In this document: piece by piece, positions 6,372 through 15,431 of the stretch | Numbering within the stretch: the stretch's first letter is position 1 | Layout: each line of letters opens with the position of its first letter | NCBI RefSeq assembly: GCF_003298505.1 | Contig: NZ_QNGB01000014.1 | Span: 1-64,000, forward strand | Origin: Roseovarius sp. TE539 | Lineage (GTDB): Bacteria; Pseudomonadota; Alphaproteobacteria; Rhodobacterales; Rhodobacteraceae | Direction of reading: 5' to 3' | Length of the DNA: 64,000 nucleotides | Made by a program: the position numbers and the translations under genes | The notes under the pieces: generated by a model | What the model saw: only the letters and a program-made list of their open reading frames with translations | Database searches by the model: none | Told to the model about the DNA's origin: nothing

Positions 6372-9137
6372 TCAGGCGGTGGCGCGTTCGACGCCCTGTT
6401 CGATCGCTTCGCGCAGTTTGCGTTCCAGTGCCTTCTGCTTGGCTTCGGAATGGAACTTCAGCCCGAACATGTCCTTGACGTAGAAGGTATCCACCACCTG
6501 CTCACCATAGGTCGCGATGACGGCGGAATTGATGTAGACATGCGCGTTTGCCAGCGTGCGGGCGAGATCGTAGAGCAGCCCGGGGCGGTCGCGGGTATCG
6601 ACCTCTATGATCGTGTAGATTTCGGAGCCTTCGTTGTCGAAGGTTATGTGGGTGGGTACCCGGAAAGCGCGCTCGCGTTTGCGGATGCGGTCGCGATCCT
6701 TGATGGCGGTGGCGGCCACGACCTCGCCGCGCAGGGTCTTGAGGATCACCTCGCGGAGCCGCGGAAGACGGTCGGCTTCGTAGGGGTGGCCGTCGGCATC
6801 CTGGATCCAGAAAGCCGCGGTGGCGAAACCATCCTTTGAAGTATAAGTGCGGGCATCGACCACGTTCGCCCCGACCAGCGCCAGGGCGCCGGCGAGACGT
6901 GCGAAGATGCCGGGATGATCGGCAAGCGCGAAACAGGCGCGAGTGGCGTCACGGTCCTCGTCTATGGCCAGATCAATGGCGATTTCGTCGGCCTCCAGAT
7001 CGCGCAACAGCCGCGCAAAAACCACGTGGGCCGTGACGTGCAGCCCCTGCCAGTAAGGTGGATAGTGGCGCGCGGTCTCTGCCTTGAGCGCCTTCGCGTC
7101 CCAGTCTGACAGGGCCTCGCGCAGGTTGCGCTTGGCGTCCGAGCCGCGCTGTTCGCGGTTCAGATCCTCCAGCCCGCCCTCCAGCGCCCGGCGGGTCTGG
7201 CGGTACAGGGCACGCAGCAGCGAGGCTTTCCAGTTGTTCCAGGTGTTCGGTCCGACGCCGCGAATATCGCAGACGGTAAGCACACACAGAAGGTCGAGCC
7301 TCTCCCTGGTCTGGACCGCCTTGGCAAAGTCGCGCACCGTGCGGGGATCCGCGATATCACGTTTCTGGGCCATGTCCGACATCAGCAGATGATAGCGCAC
7401 CAGCCATTCCACCGTGTCAACTTCGCGGGGCTTCAGCCCCATCCGCATCGACACCTTGCGCGCGATCCGGGCACCGAGAATGGAATGATCCTCGTCACGG
7501 CCCTTGCCGATATCATGCAGGAGCATCGCCACGTAGAGCACCCTGCGGTTCACGCCCTCCCCGAGTATTGAGGAGGCAACGGGCAATTCCTCCTCGAGGC
7601 GTCCGCGTTCGATCCGCGACAGGTGGCTGATGCACTGGATGATATGCTCGTCCACCGTATAGCTGTGATACATGTTGAACTGCATCATCGCGCGCACGGG
7701 TTCGAACTCCGGGATGAAGGCCGACAAAACCCCGAGTTCGTTCATGCGGCGCAGCGCCCGCTCCGGGTTGCCATGCCTGAGGAGCAGATCGAGGAAAAGT
7801 TTCTGCGCCCGGGCATCGTTGCGCAGCGCGTCGTCGATCAGGTTCAGATTGGCAGTCACGAGGCGCATCGCGTCAGGGTGGATCAAAAGGCCGGTGCGCA
7901 GCCCTTCCTCGAAGATGCGCAACAGGTTCAGCCTGTCCGTCAGGAATGCGGTGTCATCCGTGATCGCAAGACGGCCGTGGATTTCCGTGTAGCCCTGTTT
8001 GAGCTTCTTCTTGCGACGGAAGAGACGTTGCAACAGTGGTTCCGACTTGACATGAGCGGCCTCCAGCTTGGTGAGGAATATACGGGTCAGGTCGCCCACA
8101 GCGGTCGCGTGACGGAAATAGTCCTGCATGAAGTGTTCGACCCCGCGGCGTCCGGCCGTATCGCGGTAGCCCATACGCTCGGCCACCTCCACCTGCAGGT
8201 CGAAGGTAAGCTGATCGCCGGGGCGCCCGGTGACCAGGTGAAGATGGCACCGCACCGCCCAGAGGAAACTTTCGGCCCGCGCGAAGGTATCGAACTCCTC
8301 TTCGGTGAACATGCCCAGTTCCACCAGCTCGCGCACATGGCGGACATGGTGCAGGTACTTGGCGATCCAGAACAGCGATTGCAGGTCGCGCAGCCCGCCC
8401 TTGCCTTCCTTCACATTGGGTTCGACCACATAGCGCTGGCCTTGCTTTTCATGCCTTGTGTCGCGCTCTGCGAGCTTGGCCTCGATGAAGGCGCGCTCGC
8501 TTCCCTTGAAGAGGTCGTCGCGCAGCTTGGCATCCAGCTCTGCGGCCAGGTCGGCATCGCCGGCGAGAAATCGGTGCTCCAGGAGCGCGGTGCGTATGGT
8601 GAAATCGCTGCCGCCCAGCCTCAGGCAATCGGCGATGGTACGGCTGGAATGTCCCACCTTGAGGCGCAGATCCCAAAGTATATAGAGCATACTCTCGATC
8701 ACACTCTCGGCCCAGGGGGTGATCTTCCAGGGGGTAAGGAACAGAAGGTCCACATCCGAATGCGGTGCCATCTCGCCGCGCCCGTATCCGCCGACCGCAA
8801 GCACCGCGATGCGTTCGGAGTCGGTGGGCGTGGGCAACGGGTGCATGTGCCGGGTGACGCAGTCGAGTGCGGTCAGGATCACGCAATCCGTCAGCCAGGT
8901 ATAGGCACGGGTGGTCGGCCGGGCCGCGAAGGGCTTGTCCGCGAAGCCTTTCGCGATGGCGGCGCGTCCCTCCCCGAGTGCGTTGCCCAGAACAGATACG
9001 ATTCCGCGGCGCAGCGCGGCCGCATCACCTGCATGGCTTTGCGCGGCGTCCTGCAATTGATCATGAATCGCGTCGGCATCGAAGATCTCGGCGGCGGGGC
9101 AAATCAGATTTTCCGGACCGCGGGTAAGGTCTTTCAT
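6372..9137 (-). CDS. glnD: [protein-PII] uridylyltransferase / uridylyl-removing enzyme
   Basis: GlnD senses glutamine and uridylylates or de-uridylylates PII proteins, setting nitrogen regulation. The 921-residue protein has the nucleotidyltransferase motif GGYGRGEMAPHSDVD (116-130), a PII-UTase domain, an HD domain (LLHDIGKGRDEDHS, near 520) and two C-terminal ACT domains (starting near IFARLAGALALVGAN and DRPGLLYDLARTLANAH). All domains look complete and the length is normal. The downstream partner glnB is not in this window. Confidence 0.97.
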   Translation of the reverse strand: MKDLTRGPENLICPAAEIFDADAIHDQLQDAAQSHAGDAAALRRGIVSVLGNALGEGRAAIAKGFADKPFAARPTTRAYTWLTDCVILTALDCVTRHMHPLPTPTDSERIAVLAVGGYGRGEMAPHSDVDLLFLTPWKITPWAESVIESMLYILWDLRLKVGHSSRTIADCLRLGGSDFTIRTALLEHRFLAGDADLAAELDAKLRDDLFKGSERAFIEAKLAERDTRHEKQGQRYVVEPNVKEGKGGLRDLQSLFWIAKYLHHVRHVRELVELGMFTEEEFDTFARAESFLWAVRCHLHLVTGRPGDQLTFDLQVEVAERMGYRDTAGRRGVEHFMQDYFRHATAVGDLTRIFLTKLEAAHVKSEPLLQRLFRRKKKLKQGYTEIHGRLAITDDTAFLTDRLNLLRIFEEGLRTGLLIHPDAMRLVTANLNLIDDALRNDARAQKLFLDLLLRHGNPERALRRMNELGVLSAFIPEFEPVRAMMQFNMYHSYTVDEHIIQCISHLSRIERGRLEEELPVASSILGEGVNRRVLYVAMLLHDIGKGRDEDHSILGARIARKVSMRMGLKPREVDTVEWLVRYHLLMSDMAQKRDIADPRTVRDFAKAVQTRERLDLLCVLTVCDIRGVGPNTWNNWKASLLRALYRQTRRALEGGLEDLNREQRGSDAKRNLREALSDWDAKALKAETARHYPPYWQGLHVTAHVVFARLLRDLEADEIAIDLAIDEDRDATRACFALADHPGIFARLAGALALVGANVVDARTYTSKDGFATAAFWIQDADGHPYEADRLPRLREVILKTLRGEVVAATAIKDRDRIRKRERAFRVPTHITFDNEGSEIYTIIEVDTRDRPGLLYDLARTLANAHVYINSAVIATYGEQVVDTFYVKDMFGLKFHSEAKQKALERKLREAIEQGVERATA

Positions 9138-9193
9138 GAGTCTCCAGGCTCGGTCTCTTGCTGTGGCGACGCTTGCGCGACCGGAATCGCGGA

Positions 9194-10372
9194 TCAGAAC
9201 CCGCTCCGGCCGAAGCCTTGTGGCGCCGGGTCGATCACCTCGACCTTCCGGTCAATCACGGTGGCCACCGCGAGCCCGCGTTCGTTGGTGCCGTCGGCAC
9301 GCAGGCGGAAAACCCCTTCGACCCCCTGGAAGCCGGCGGGCTGGGTGAGGCCACCATGCGTGAGGGCATCGCGCCGGCCCTGCCTGACAAGCGCGCCGAT
9401 GGCGGCGATCCCGTCATAGGCCAGACCGGCAATGGCATGCGGCGCAGCCCCGTGCGCCTCCTTGAAGCGGGCCTGGAACGCGGCACTCTTGGCCGGGTCG
9501 GGCAACGCGAACCAGCCCCCCTGAACGCCGGGCAGGGCCAGGGTCTGTGGCGGTTTGTCCCAGCGGGTGAGCCCGATATACTGCACCTCGTCGGGGTCGA
9601 GCCCGCTTTCGGGAAGCATCTGGGTGAAGAGCGGCAACGCCCCGGCCGTGTTGGACGCCAGGAAAACGGCATCTGCCTCGCCTGCCTCGGCTTCCTCGAC
9701 GATTCGGGGCACGGCGCCGATCACGTCATCCTGATTGAAAGCGTGGCTGACAGAGCCGACAAGCTGCGCCCCGGTATCCAGAACCGCAGTTTCGATCGCA
9801 GCGCGTCCCACATCACCGGCGAGATTTTCGGCATGCACCGCGAGGAAACGCGACTTGCCCCGGCTCACGGCATACCGGGTCAGGCGGCGGGCGGAATTTT
9901 CGAAGGTGTGGCCGAGCACGAAGAGGTTGCCGCCGGCAATCCGGGTATTGTTCGAAAAGGCCAGCACATTGACACCCCGCCCCGCCGCGGCGGCCGCGGC
10001 ACGGGCGGCTTCGGCGTGAAGGGGACCAACGATGATCCGTGCGCCGTCGGAGACGGCGGCAAGGGCTGCTTCGCGGGCCTTTTCAGGCTGTCCCGCGGTT
10101 CCATAAATACGCAGGTCGATCTGCACGCCCTGAAGATCAGAGGCCGCCATGCGCGCGGCATTCTCCAGGTCCCGGGCGAGTTTCTGCTCGTTTTCGTCAG
10201 CCGCCCCGTGCGGCACCAGAAGCGCCACCGGCACTGGCGCGGACGGGTTGATCGAGGGGCCGCCGCCGGTACCGGTCAGGCCGGTCGGCTGACAGGCTGC
10301 AAGCCAGGTGAGGGCAAGCAGGATCGTCAGGCGGCTTAACAGCTTGCGGGCGGTGGGCAAAACGGCAAACAT
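9194..10372 (-). CDS. penicillin-binding protein activator, LpoA-like lipoprotein
   Basis: This 392-residue predicted outer-membrane lipoprotein has a signal sequence with lipobox WLAAC (Cys27) and a periplasmic-binding-protein-like fold (type I, Leu/Ile/Val-binding type), from VPVALLVPHGA through AIAGLAYDGIAAIGALV. It resembles the C-terminal domain of E. coli LpoA, which activates PBP1A. It is divergent from rsmI with yraN following, mirroring the E. coli rsmI-lpoA-yraN cluster. The N-terminal TPR part of E. coli LpoA is absent, as in other alphaproteobacteria. Confidence 0.85.
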   Translation of the reverse strand: MFAVLPTARKLLSRLTILLALTWLAACQPTGLTGTGGGPSINPSAPVPVALLVPHGAADENEQKLARDLENAARMAASDLQGVQIDLRIYGTAGQPEKAREAALAAVSDGARIIVGPLHAEAARAAAAAAGRGVNVLAFSNNTRIAGGNLFVLGHTFENSARRLTRYAVSRGKSRFLAVHAENLAGDVGRAAIETAVLDTGAQLVGSVSHAFNQDDVIGAVPRIVEEAEAGEADAVFLASNTAGALPLFTQMLPESGLDPDEVQYIGLTRWDKPPQTLALPGVQGGWFALPDPAKSAAFQARFKEAHGAAPHAIAGLAYDGIAAIGALVRQGRRDALTHGGLTQPAGFQGVEGVFRLRADGTNERGLAVATVIDRKVEVIDPAPQGFGRSGF

Positions 10373-10458
10373 GGGCTTGTACTACTCCGTTGTCGGCAGG
10401 TGCGCCAAGGCGCCCCCGCAATCGGAGGCGATAATAAACGTCATGCGGGGCGGGTCCA

Positions 10459-11325
10459 GTGATGAATCCAGAAACACAGGCGCTGGCACCGGGATTGTAC
10501 CTGGTGGCGACACCGATCGGCGCTGCGCGGGACATCACGCTCAGGGCGCTGGACATCCTTGCCGGCGCGGAGGTCATCGCAGCCGAGGACACGCGCAGCT
10601 TGCGGCGCCTTATGGAACTTCACGGGATCGCGCCAGGCCAGCGACCGATGATCGCCTATCACGATCACAACGGTCCCCGGGCACGGCCGCGTTTGCTGGC
10701 GGCGCTGGAGGCGGGAAAATCGGTTGTCTACGCGGCCGAGGCGGGTACGCCGATGGTGGCTGATCCGGGTTTTGATCTTGTGCGCGCGGCGGTTGCCGGC
10801 GGCCATGCCGTGGTGTCTGCGCCGGGACCGTCGGCGGCGATTGCCGCGCTGACATTGTCGGGCCTGCCTACTGACCGGTTCCTTTTCGCGGGGTTTCTGC
10901 CTGCCGCCGTCTCCCGGCGGAAAACCGCCCTTTCCGAACTTGCCGCGGTGCCGGCGACACTGATCTTTTTCGAATCGCCCAAGCGTGCGGCGGCGATGCT
11001 GCGCGACGCCGCGGCGGTACTGGGCGGCAACCGGCAGGCGGCGTTGTGCCGCGAACTGACCAAGAAATTCGAGGAAGTACTGCGCGGCACGCTTGAGGAT
11101 CTGGCCGCGCAATGCGCCGAGCGCACCCTCAAGGGCGAGATCGTGGTGTTGGTGGACAGGCCGGATTCATTGAGCGTTAAAGATTCCGACCTAGAAGCGA
11201 GATTGAGCGAAGCCCTCGCGACGCGTTCGGTGCGCGATGCGGCCGATCGCGTGTCGGCTGATCTGGGGCTGCCGCGGCGACGGGTCTACCAGCTTGCCCT
11301 CAAGCTGGCGGATGATCAGGGTTGA
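10459..11325 (+). CDS. rsmI: 16S rRNA (cytidine-1402-2'-O)-methyltransferase RsmI
   Basis: RsmI methylates the 2'-OH of C1402 in the 16S rRNA decoding centre using SAM. The 288-residue protein has the tetrapyrrole-methylase fold. Visible are LYLVATPIGAARDITLRAL near the N terminus, AEDTRSLRRL, the SAM-binding stretch AEAGTPMVADPG and FFESPKRAAAML. Start is GTG at 10459 or the adjacent ATG at 10462; neither has a strong Shine-Dalgarno. Divergent from the LpoA-like gene, with yraN directly downstream. Confidence 0.95.
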   Translation: MMNPETQALAPGLYLVATPIGAARDITLRALDILAGAEVIAAEDTRSLRRLMELHGIAPGQRPMIAYHDHNGPRARPRLLAALEAGKSVVYAAEAGTPMVADPGFDLVRAAVAGGHAVVSAPGPSAAIAALTLSGLPTDRFLFAGFLPAAVSRRKTALSELAAVPATLIFFESPKRAAAMLRDAAAVLGGNRQAALCRELTKKFEEVLRGTLEDLAAQCAERTLKGEIVVLVDRPDSLSVKDSDLEARLSEALATRSVRDAADRVSADLGLPRRRVYQLALKLADDQG

Positions 11326-11406
11326 CCTTTGCAGGTGCTCTCCTTGTGGCAGGGCGGGACCGTAGCTGGCTCCGGCCGACCGGGGTGCGGCGCGGCGAAT
11401 GAGGGG

Positions 11407-11844
11407 ATGGATGATGGATACGGCATGACGTCACGCAGGGAGGTGAATTTCAGCAACGCCGGGGTGCCGGCGGGGACGCCACGAAGCTGGGCCGGCCGGC
11501 GTGCCTGGCTGTCGGGCGACTGCGCCGAGAGGTCCGTGGCGGCGGAATACATTGCAGGCGGTGCCGAAGTGCTGGCAAGACGCTGGCGCGGGCAGGGCGG
11601 CGAGATCGACCTGATCCTGTGCCGAGACGGGATATACATCTTCTGCGAAGTCAAGAAAGCGCGCAGTTTCGAGGAGGCCATGAAACGGCTGCAAACGACG
11701 CAGAAGCGCCGCATCCGGGCCGCTGCGGCAGAGTACCTGGGCCATGTGCCCGAAGGGCAGCTGGCCGACGTCCGGTTCGATATGGCGGTGGTGAACGGGC
11801 AGGGCGTGGTCCGTGTGCTGGAAAATGCCTTCGGTCATTTCTGA
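11407..11844 (+). CDS. YraN family protein (UPF0102)
   Basis: YraN proteins have a restriction-endonuclease-like fold with an E-D-EVK active-site pattern, seen here as GGEIDLILCRDGIYIFCEVK. Their physiological role is not settled. About 145 residues from the ATG at 11407. An ATG at 11425 (MTSRREV) is an equally good start, and the frame is open back to the end of rsmI. The first 40 residues are poorly conserved. Position after rsmI is the usual one for this family. Confidence 0.85.
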   Translation: MDDGYGMTSRREVNFSNAGVPAGTPRSWAGRRAWLSGDCAERSVAAEYIAGGAEVLARRWRGQGGEIDLILCRDGIYIFCEVKKARSFEEAMKRLQTTQKRRIRAAAAEYLGHVPEGQLADVRFDMAVVNGQGVVRVLENAFGHF

Positions 11845-11913
11845 ATTGCGCCCGTCGCCCGCTTGGACCATTTAGGACTGGCAAGGAAAATCACCGGGGG
11901 CGCAGGTGCAGCC

Positions 11914-12849
11914 ATGAAGATTGCCTTTCAAATGGACCCGATCGAACCCGTCGACATTGATGCCGACAGCACGTTCCGACTGGCGGAGGAGGCGCAGGCG
12001 CGCGGCCATGAGCTTTTCTACTACACGCCTGACATGCTGGCCTATGATGAGGGCCGGATCACCGCGCGAGGCCGGTCCCTGAACGTGCGCCGTGTGAAGG
12101 GCGATCATTTCACTCTCGGGGATGAGGTGGTCGTTGATCTTGCGGATTTCGATGTGGTGTGGCTCAGGCAGGATCCCCCCTTCGACATGCATTACATCAC
12201 CACCACCCATCTGCTTCAGCGGCTCGGGCCGGGAACCCTGGTTGTCAATGATCCGTTCTGGGTGCGCAACTTCCCCGAGAAGCTTCTGATCCTCGATTTT
12301 CCGGAGTTGATGCCCCCCACGACCATCGCCCGTGATCTGGCCACCATCCGGGCGTTCCGCGACCGCTATGGCGACGTGATCCTGAAACCGCTTTACGGCA
12401 ATGGCGGGGCCGGTGTCTTTCACCTGGCTGAATCCGATCGCAATCTGAGCTCACTGCACGAAATGTTCACCGGCTTCTCGCGCGAGCCGCTTATCGTGCA
12501 GAAATACCTGCCCGAAATCAGCAGGGGCGACAAACGCGTCATCCTCGTGGATGGCAAGCCCGCCGGCGCCATCAACCGTATTCCCGGTGCCGGCGAGACC
12601 CGGTCGAACATGCATGTGGGTGGCCGGCCCGAGAAGGTCACGATGACCGACCGCGATCACGAGATCTGCGCCGCGATTGGTCCGCGGCTGCGCGACAAGG
12701 GGCAGGTGTTCGTCGGGATCGACGTGATCGGCGACTACCTGACCGAGATAAACGTGACGTCACCGACAGGCATACAGGAACTCGAACGATTCGACGGCAT
12801 CAACGTGGCCGGGCAGATCTGGAACTCGATCGAGAAAAAGCGCGCGTGA
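11914..12849 (+). CDS. gshB: glutathione synthase
   Basis: GshB joins gamma-glutamylcysteine and glycine with ATP, the second step of glutathione synthesis. The 311-residue protein has the N-terminal prokaryotic GSH synthetase domain ([20 protein letters not shown]) and an ATP-grasp domain ([16 protein letters not shown], and [18 protein letters not shown] at the Mg/ATP site). The frame is open 17 codons further upstream, but MKIAFQMDP is the conserved start. Its stop overlaps the GTG of the next gene by 4 bp. Confidence 0.97.
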   Translation: MKIAFQMDPIEPVDIDADSTFRLAEEAQARGHELFYYTPDMLAYDEGRITARGRSLNVRRVKGDHFTLGDEVVVDLADFDVVWLRQDPPFDMHYITTTHLLQRLGPGTLVVNDPFWVRNFPEKLLILDFPELMPPTTIARDLATIRAFRDRYGDVILKPLYGNGGAGVFHLAESDRNLSSLHEMFTGFSREPLIVQKYLPEISRGDKRVILVDGKPAGAINRIPGAGETRSNMHVGGRPEKVTMTDRDHEICAAIGPRLRDKGQVFVGIDVIGDYLTEINVTSPTGIQELERFDGINVAGQIWNSIEKKRA

Positions 12850-13736
12850 GCATCGTCGCTGGCCTGCTCAACACCTGGTTGCGGCTTGTCGAGAAGCCGT
12901 TCCTGGCCCGGGTTGAGGATCCGATCCGGGTGAGGCGTGGATTCGAGCGGAAATCGCGGCTCTATTTCCACGCCCCGCGCGGCACGATCTTCGAGGCGCG
13001 GCCGGTGGCGGGCATTCCGGCCCAATGGGTGCGCGCCCGCGGCGTTGCGGAGGATGCCGGGCCGCTGCTTCTCTATTTCCATGGGGGTGCCTTCGTTTTC
13101 GGCTCACCCGGGACCCATCGGGCGATGCTGGCCGCCCTTTCACGGTTCAGCGGCCTGCCCGCATGCCTGCCGGATTATCGAAAGGCACCCGAAGATCCCT
13201 TTCCCGCGGCGGTGGATGATGTTGTGGCCGCCTATCGTGCGGTGGCCGAACGTCCCGGCGGCGTGGTGATCGGAGGTGACAGTGCCGGTGGCGGGCTGGC
13301 CCTGTCGGCCTTGCTGGAGATCACGCGGCAGGGCCTGACCAAACCGCGCGGCTGCGTGTTGTTCTCGCCGCTGACCGATCTGACCTTCTCGGGCCGGAGT
13401 GTATCCGGTAACGCGCGTGCCGACGCGCTGCTGCCCGCGGACCGTGCCGAGGAAATGGTGGGGCTGTATCTTGGTGACTATGATCCACGCGATCCGCGCG
13501 CATCGCCGCTGTTCGGCGATTTCACCGGTGCGCCGCCGGTTTGGGTGACGGCAGGCGATACCGAAATCCTCCTGGACGACACCCGGCGACTGGCCGAACG
13601 GCTGCGCGAATGCGGCGTAGACGTCTCTTGCTTGATCGAGCACGACTTGCCGCATGTCTGGCCGATCTTCCATAATATCCTTCCCGAAGCCCGCACGAGC
13701 CTGCGGACAGCGGCGGCCTGGATCAGGCATCTCTGA
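12846..13736 (+). CDS. alpha/beta hydrolase, HSL-type esterase
   Basis: This 296-residue esterase of the hormone-sensitive-lipase family has the oxyanion motif HGGAF at 79-83, nucleophile Ser146 in GDSAGG, an Asp near 240 ([10 protein letters not shown]) and the catalytic His near 267 (HDLPHVWPI). Substrate cannot be deduced; the family acts on short acyl esters. GTG start, translationally coupled to gshB by GTGA. Its last 14 bp overlap the 3' end of the convergent comM gene. Confidence 0.88.
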   Translation: MSIVAGLLNTWLRLVEKPFLARVEDPIRVRRGFERKSRLYFHAPRGTIFEARPVAGIPAQWVRARGVAEDAGPLLLYFHGGAFVFGSPGTHRAMLAALSRFSGLPACLPDYRKAPEDPFPAAVDDVVAAYRAVAERPGGVVIGGDSAGGGLALSALLEITRQGLTKPRGCVLFSPLTDLTFSGRSVSGNARADALLPADRAEEMVGLYLGDYDPRDPRASPLFGDFTGAPPVWVTAGDTEILLDDTRRLAERLRECGVDVSCLIEHDLPHVWPIFHNILPEARTSLRTAAAWIRHL

Positions 13737-15237
13737 GAGCGGGCAGGCGAAAGCTTACCGCTTCGGCCACGTGGGGCTGGCGCAAATCTTCCGATCCATC
13801 GAGATCAGCGATGGTGCGCGCCACGCGCAGAACCCGGTGATAGCCACGGGCCGAAAGCCCGAAGCGTTCCGCGACCCGGTTGATCAGGGCCCGCCCTTCG
13901 GCGTCGGGAGCGGCGATTTTCTCAAGCGCCGCGCCTTCGGAATCCGCATTCAGCCGCGGTGTCGGTGATGCACTGAAACGGGCCGTCTGGTGGTTTCGGG
14001 CGGCGTCGATTCGCGCGGCCACAGTCATGGAGTCTTCGCCCGTGGCAGGCATGTCGAGATCGGAAAACGCGACCGGGGGCACCTCGACACGCAGATCGAA
14101 GCGGTCCATCAAGGGGCCACTGATACGGCCCATGTAATCCTCTCCGCACTGGGGCGCGCGGGCGCAGGCGCGGGCGGGGTCGGGCAGGTAGCCGCATTTG
14201 CAGGGGTTGGCGGCGGCCACCAGCATGAAGCGGCAGGGATATTTCACATGTGCATTGGCGCGGGCGACCATGACTTCGCCGGTCTCGATCGGCTGGCGCA
14301 GGGTTTCCAGCACGGTGCGCGGAAATTCGGGAAACTCGTCCATGAAGAGCACGCCGTTATGCGCGAGGCTTATCTCCCCCGGTGAGGCGCGCCGCCCGCC
14401 GCCGACGATCGCAGCCATCGATGCGGTATGGTGCGGTTCCCGGAAGGGGCGCGCGCGGCTGATCCCGCCTTCGTCCAGAAGGCCCGCGAGAGAATGGATC
14501 ATCGAGGTCTCGAGCGCCTCGGCGGCACTCAGAGGGGGCAGGATGCCGGGCAGGCGCGCGGCAAGCATGGACTTGCCCGAACCGGGGGTGCCAACCATCA
14601 TCAGGTGGTGGCGCCCGGCGGCCGCGATTTCAAGTGCGCGCTTGGCGCGTTCCTGACCCTTGACGTCGGAGAGGTCGCGTGTGCCCGCATCGCCTGTCAC
14701 CTCTCCCGGTTCAGCGGGCGGCAGGGGCGATTGTCCCGTGTAATGGCGCACGACATCCGTCAGGGTGCCCGCCCCCAGAACCTGCGCGGCGCCGACCCAG
14801 GCCGCCTCCGCCCCGGATGCACGGGGGCACAAGAGCGTGCGTGCGTCTTCGGCGGCGGCCATCGCGGCGGGCAGGGCGCCAACGACAGGTATCAACGTGC
14901 CGTCGAGTGACAACTCGCCAAGGGAGGTGGTGCCCTCGACCGCGTCCTCGGGAATGATCTCGAGCGCGGCCAGGAGGGCAAGCGCGATCGGCAGGTCGAA
15001 ATGGCTGCCCTCCTTGGGCAGATCGGCGGGACTCAGGTTGATGGTGATGCGCTTGGAGGGCAGCGCGATGGCCATCGCGCTGAGCGCCGTGCGCACCCGG
15101 TCCCGCGCCTCGCTGACCGCCTTGTCGGGCAAACCGACGACGGAAAATGCCGGAAGACCGGGGTTCACCGCGCATTGCACCTCGACCGGGCGCGCCTCCA
15201 CCCCTTCGAATGCCACCGTATAGGCGCGCGCGACCAT
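13723..15237 (-). CDS. comM: YifB/ComM family Mg-chelatase-like AAA ATPase
   Basis: ComM is a hexameric helicase that promotes branch migration during natural transformation; in Rhodobacter capsulatus it is needed by recipients of gene transfer agents. The 504-residue protein has an N-terminal Lon-protease-like domain (about 1-170), Walker A GTPGSGKSM, the Mg-chelatase segment MDEFPEFPRTVLETLRQP and a C-terminal MCM/chelatase helix domain with a Cys cluster (CKCGYLPDPARACARAPQC). The ATG at 15237 has AGGGG at good spacing; a frame-open ATG at 15285 lacks this. Confidence 0.93.
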   Translation of the reverse strand: MVARAYTVAFEGVEARPVEVQCAVNPGLPAFSVVGLPDKAVSEARDRVRTALSAMAIALPSKRITINLSPADLPKEGSHFDLPIALALLAALEIIPEDAVEGTTSLGELSLDGTLIPVVGALPAAMAAAEDARTLLCPRASGAEAAWVGAAQVLGAGTLTDVVRHYTGQSPLPPAEPGEVTGDAGTRDLSDVKGQERAKRALEIAAAGRHHLMMVGTPGSGKSMLAARLPGILPPLSAAEALETSMIHSLAGLLDEGGISRARPFREPHHTASMAAIVGGGRRASPGEISLAHNGVLFMDEFPEFPRTVLETLRQPIETGEVMVARANAHVKYPCRFMLVAAANPCKCGYLPDPARACARAPQCGEDYMGRISGPLMDRFDLRVEVPPVAFSDLDMPATGEDSMTVAARIDAARNHQTARFSASPTPRLNADSEGAALEKIAAPDAEGRALINRVAERFGLSARGYHRVLRVARTIADLDGSEDLRQPHVAEAVSFRLPALRDA

Positions 15238-15277
15238 GATCTTTCCCCTTGCCGACGGACCCTGCCGACCCGTGTCG

Positions 15278-15314
15278 TTAACCATTAACGCGCGGCTGGT
15301 TTAGGAATGGTTAA
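15278..15314. promoter_or_regulatory. pair of inverted CtrA-like half-sites upstream of comM
   Basis: TTAACCAT (15278-15285, running on as TAACG) and ATGGTTAA (15307-15314) form an inverted pair 21 bp apart, 41 bp upstream of the comM start. TTAACCAT is the half-site of the CtrA response regulator in Rhodobacterales. CtrA control of comM is known in R. capsulatus. The match is seen; binding is inferred. Confidence 0.5.
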
Positions 15315-15431
15315 TGCCCCTTTCCCGCTGCTGCCCGCACGCACCCGGAAACGGGGCCGGCCCGTCTGGTATCGGCGCCATCGTGCCGGGCTGGCACGCC
15401 TTGCTTTGGAATGTCTCCGTCGCCGAGGCGG

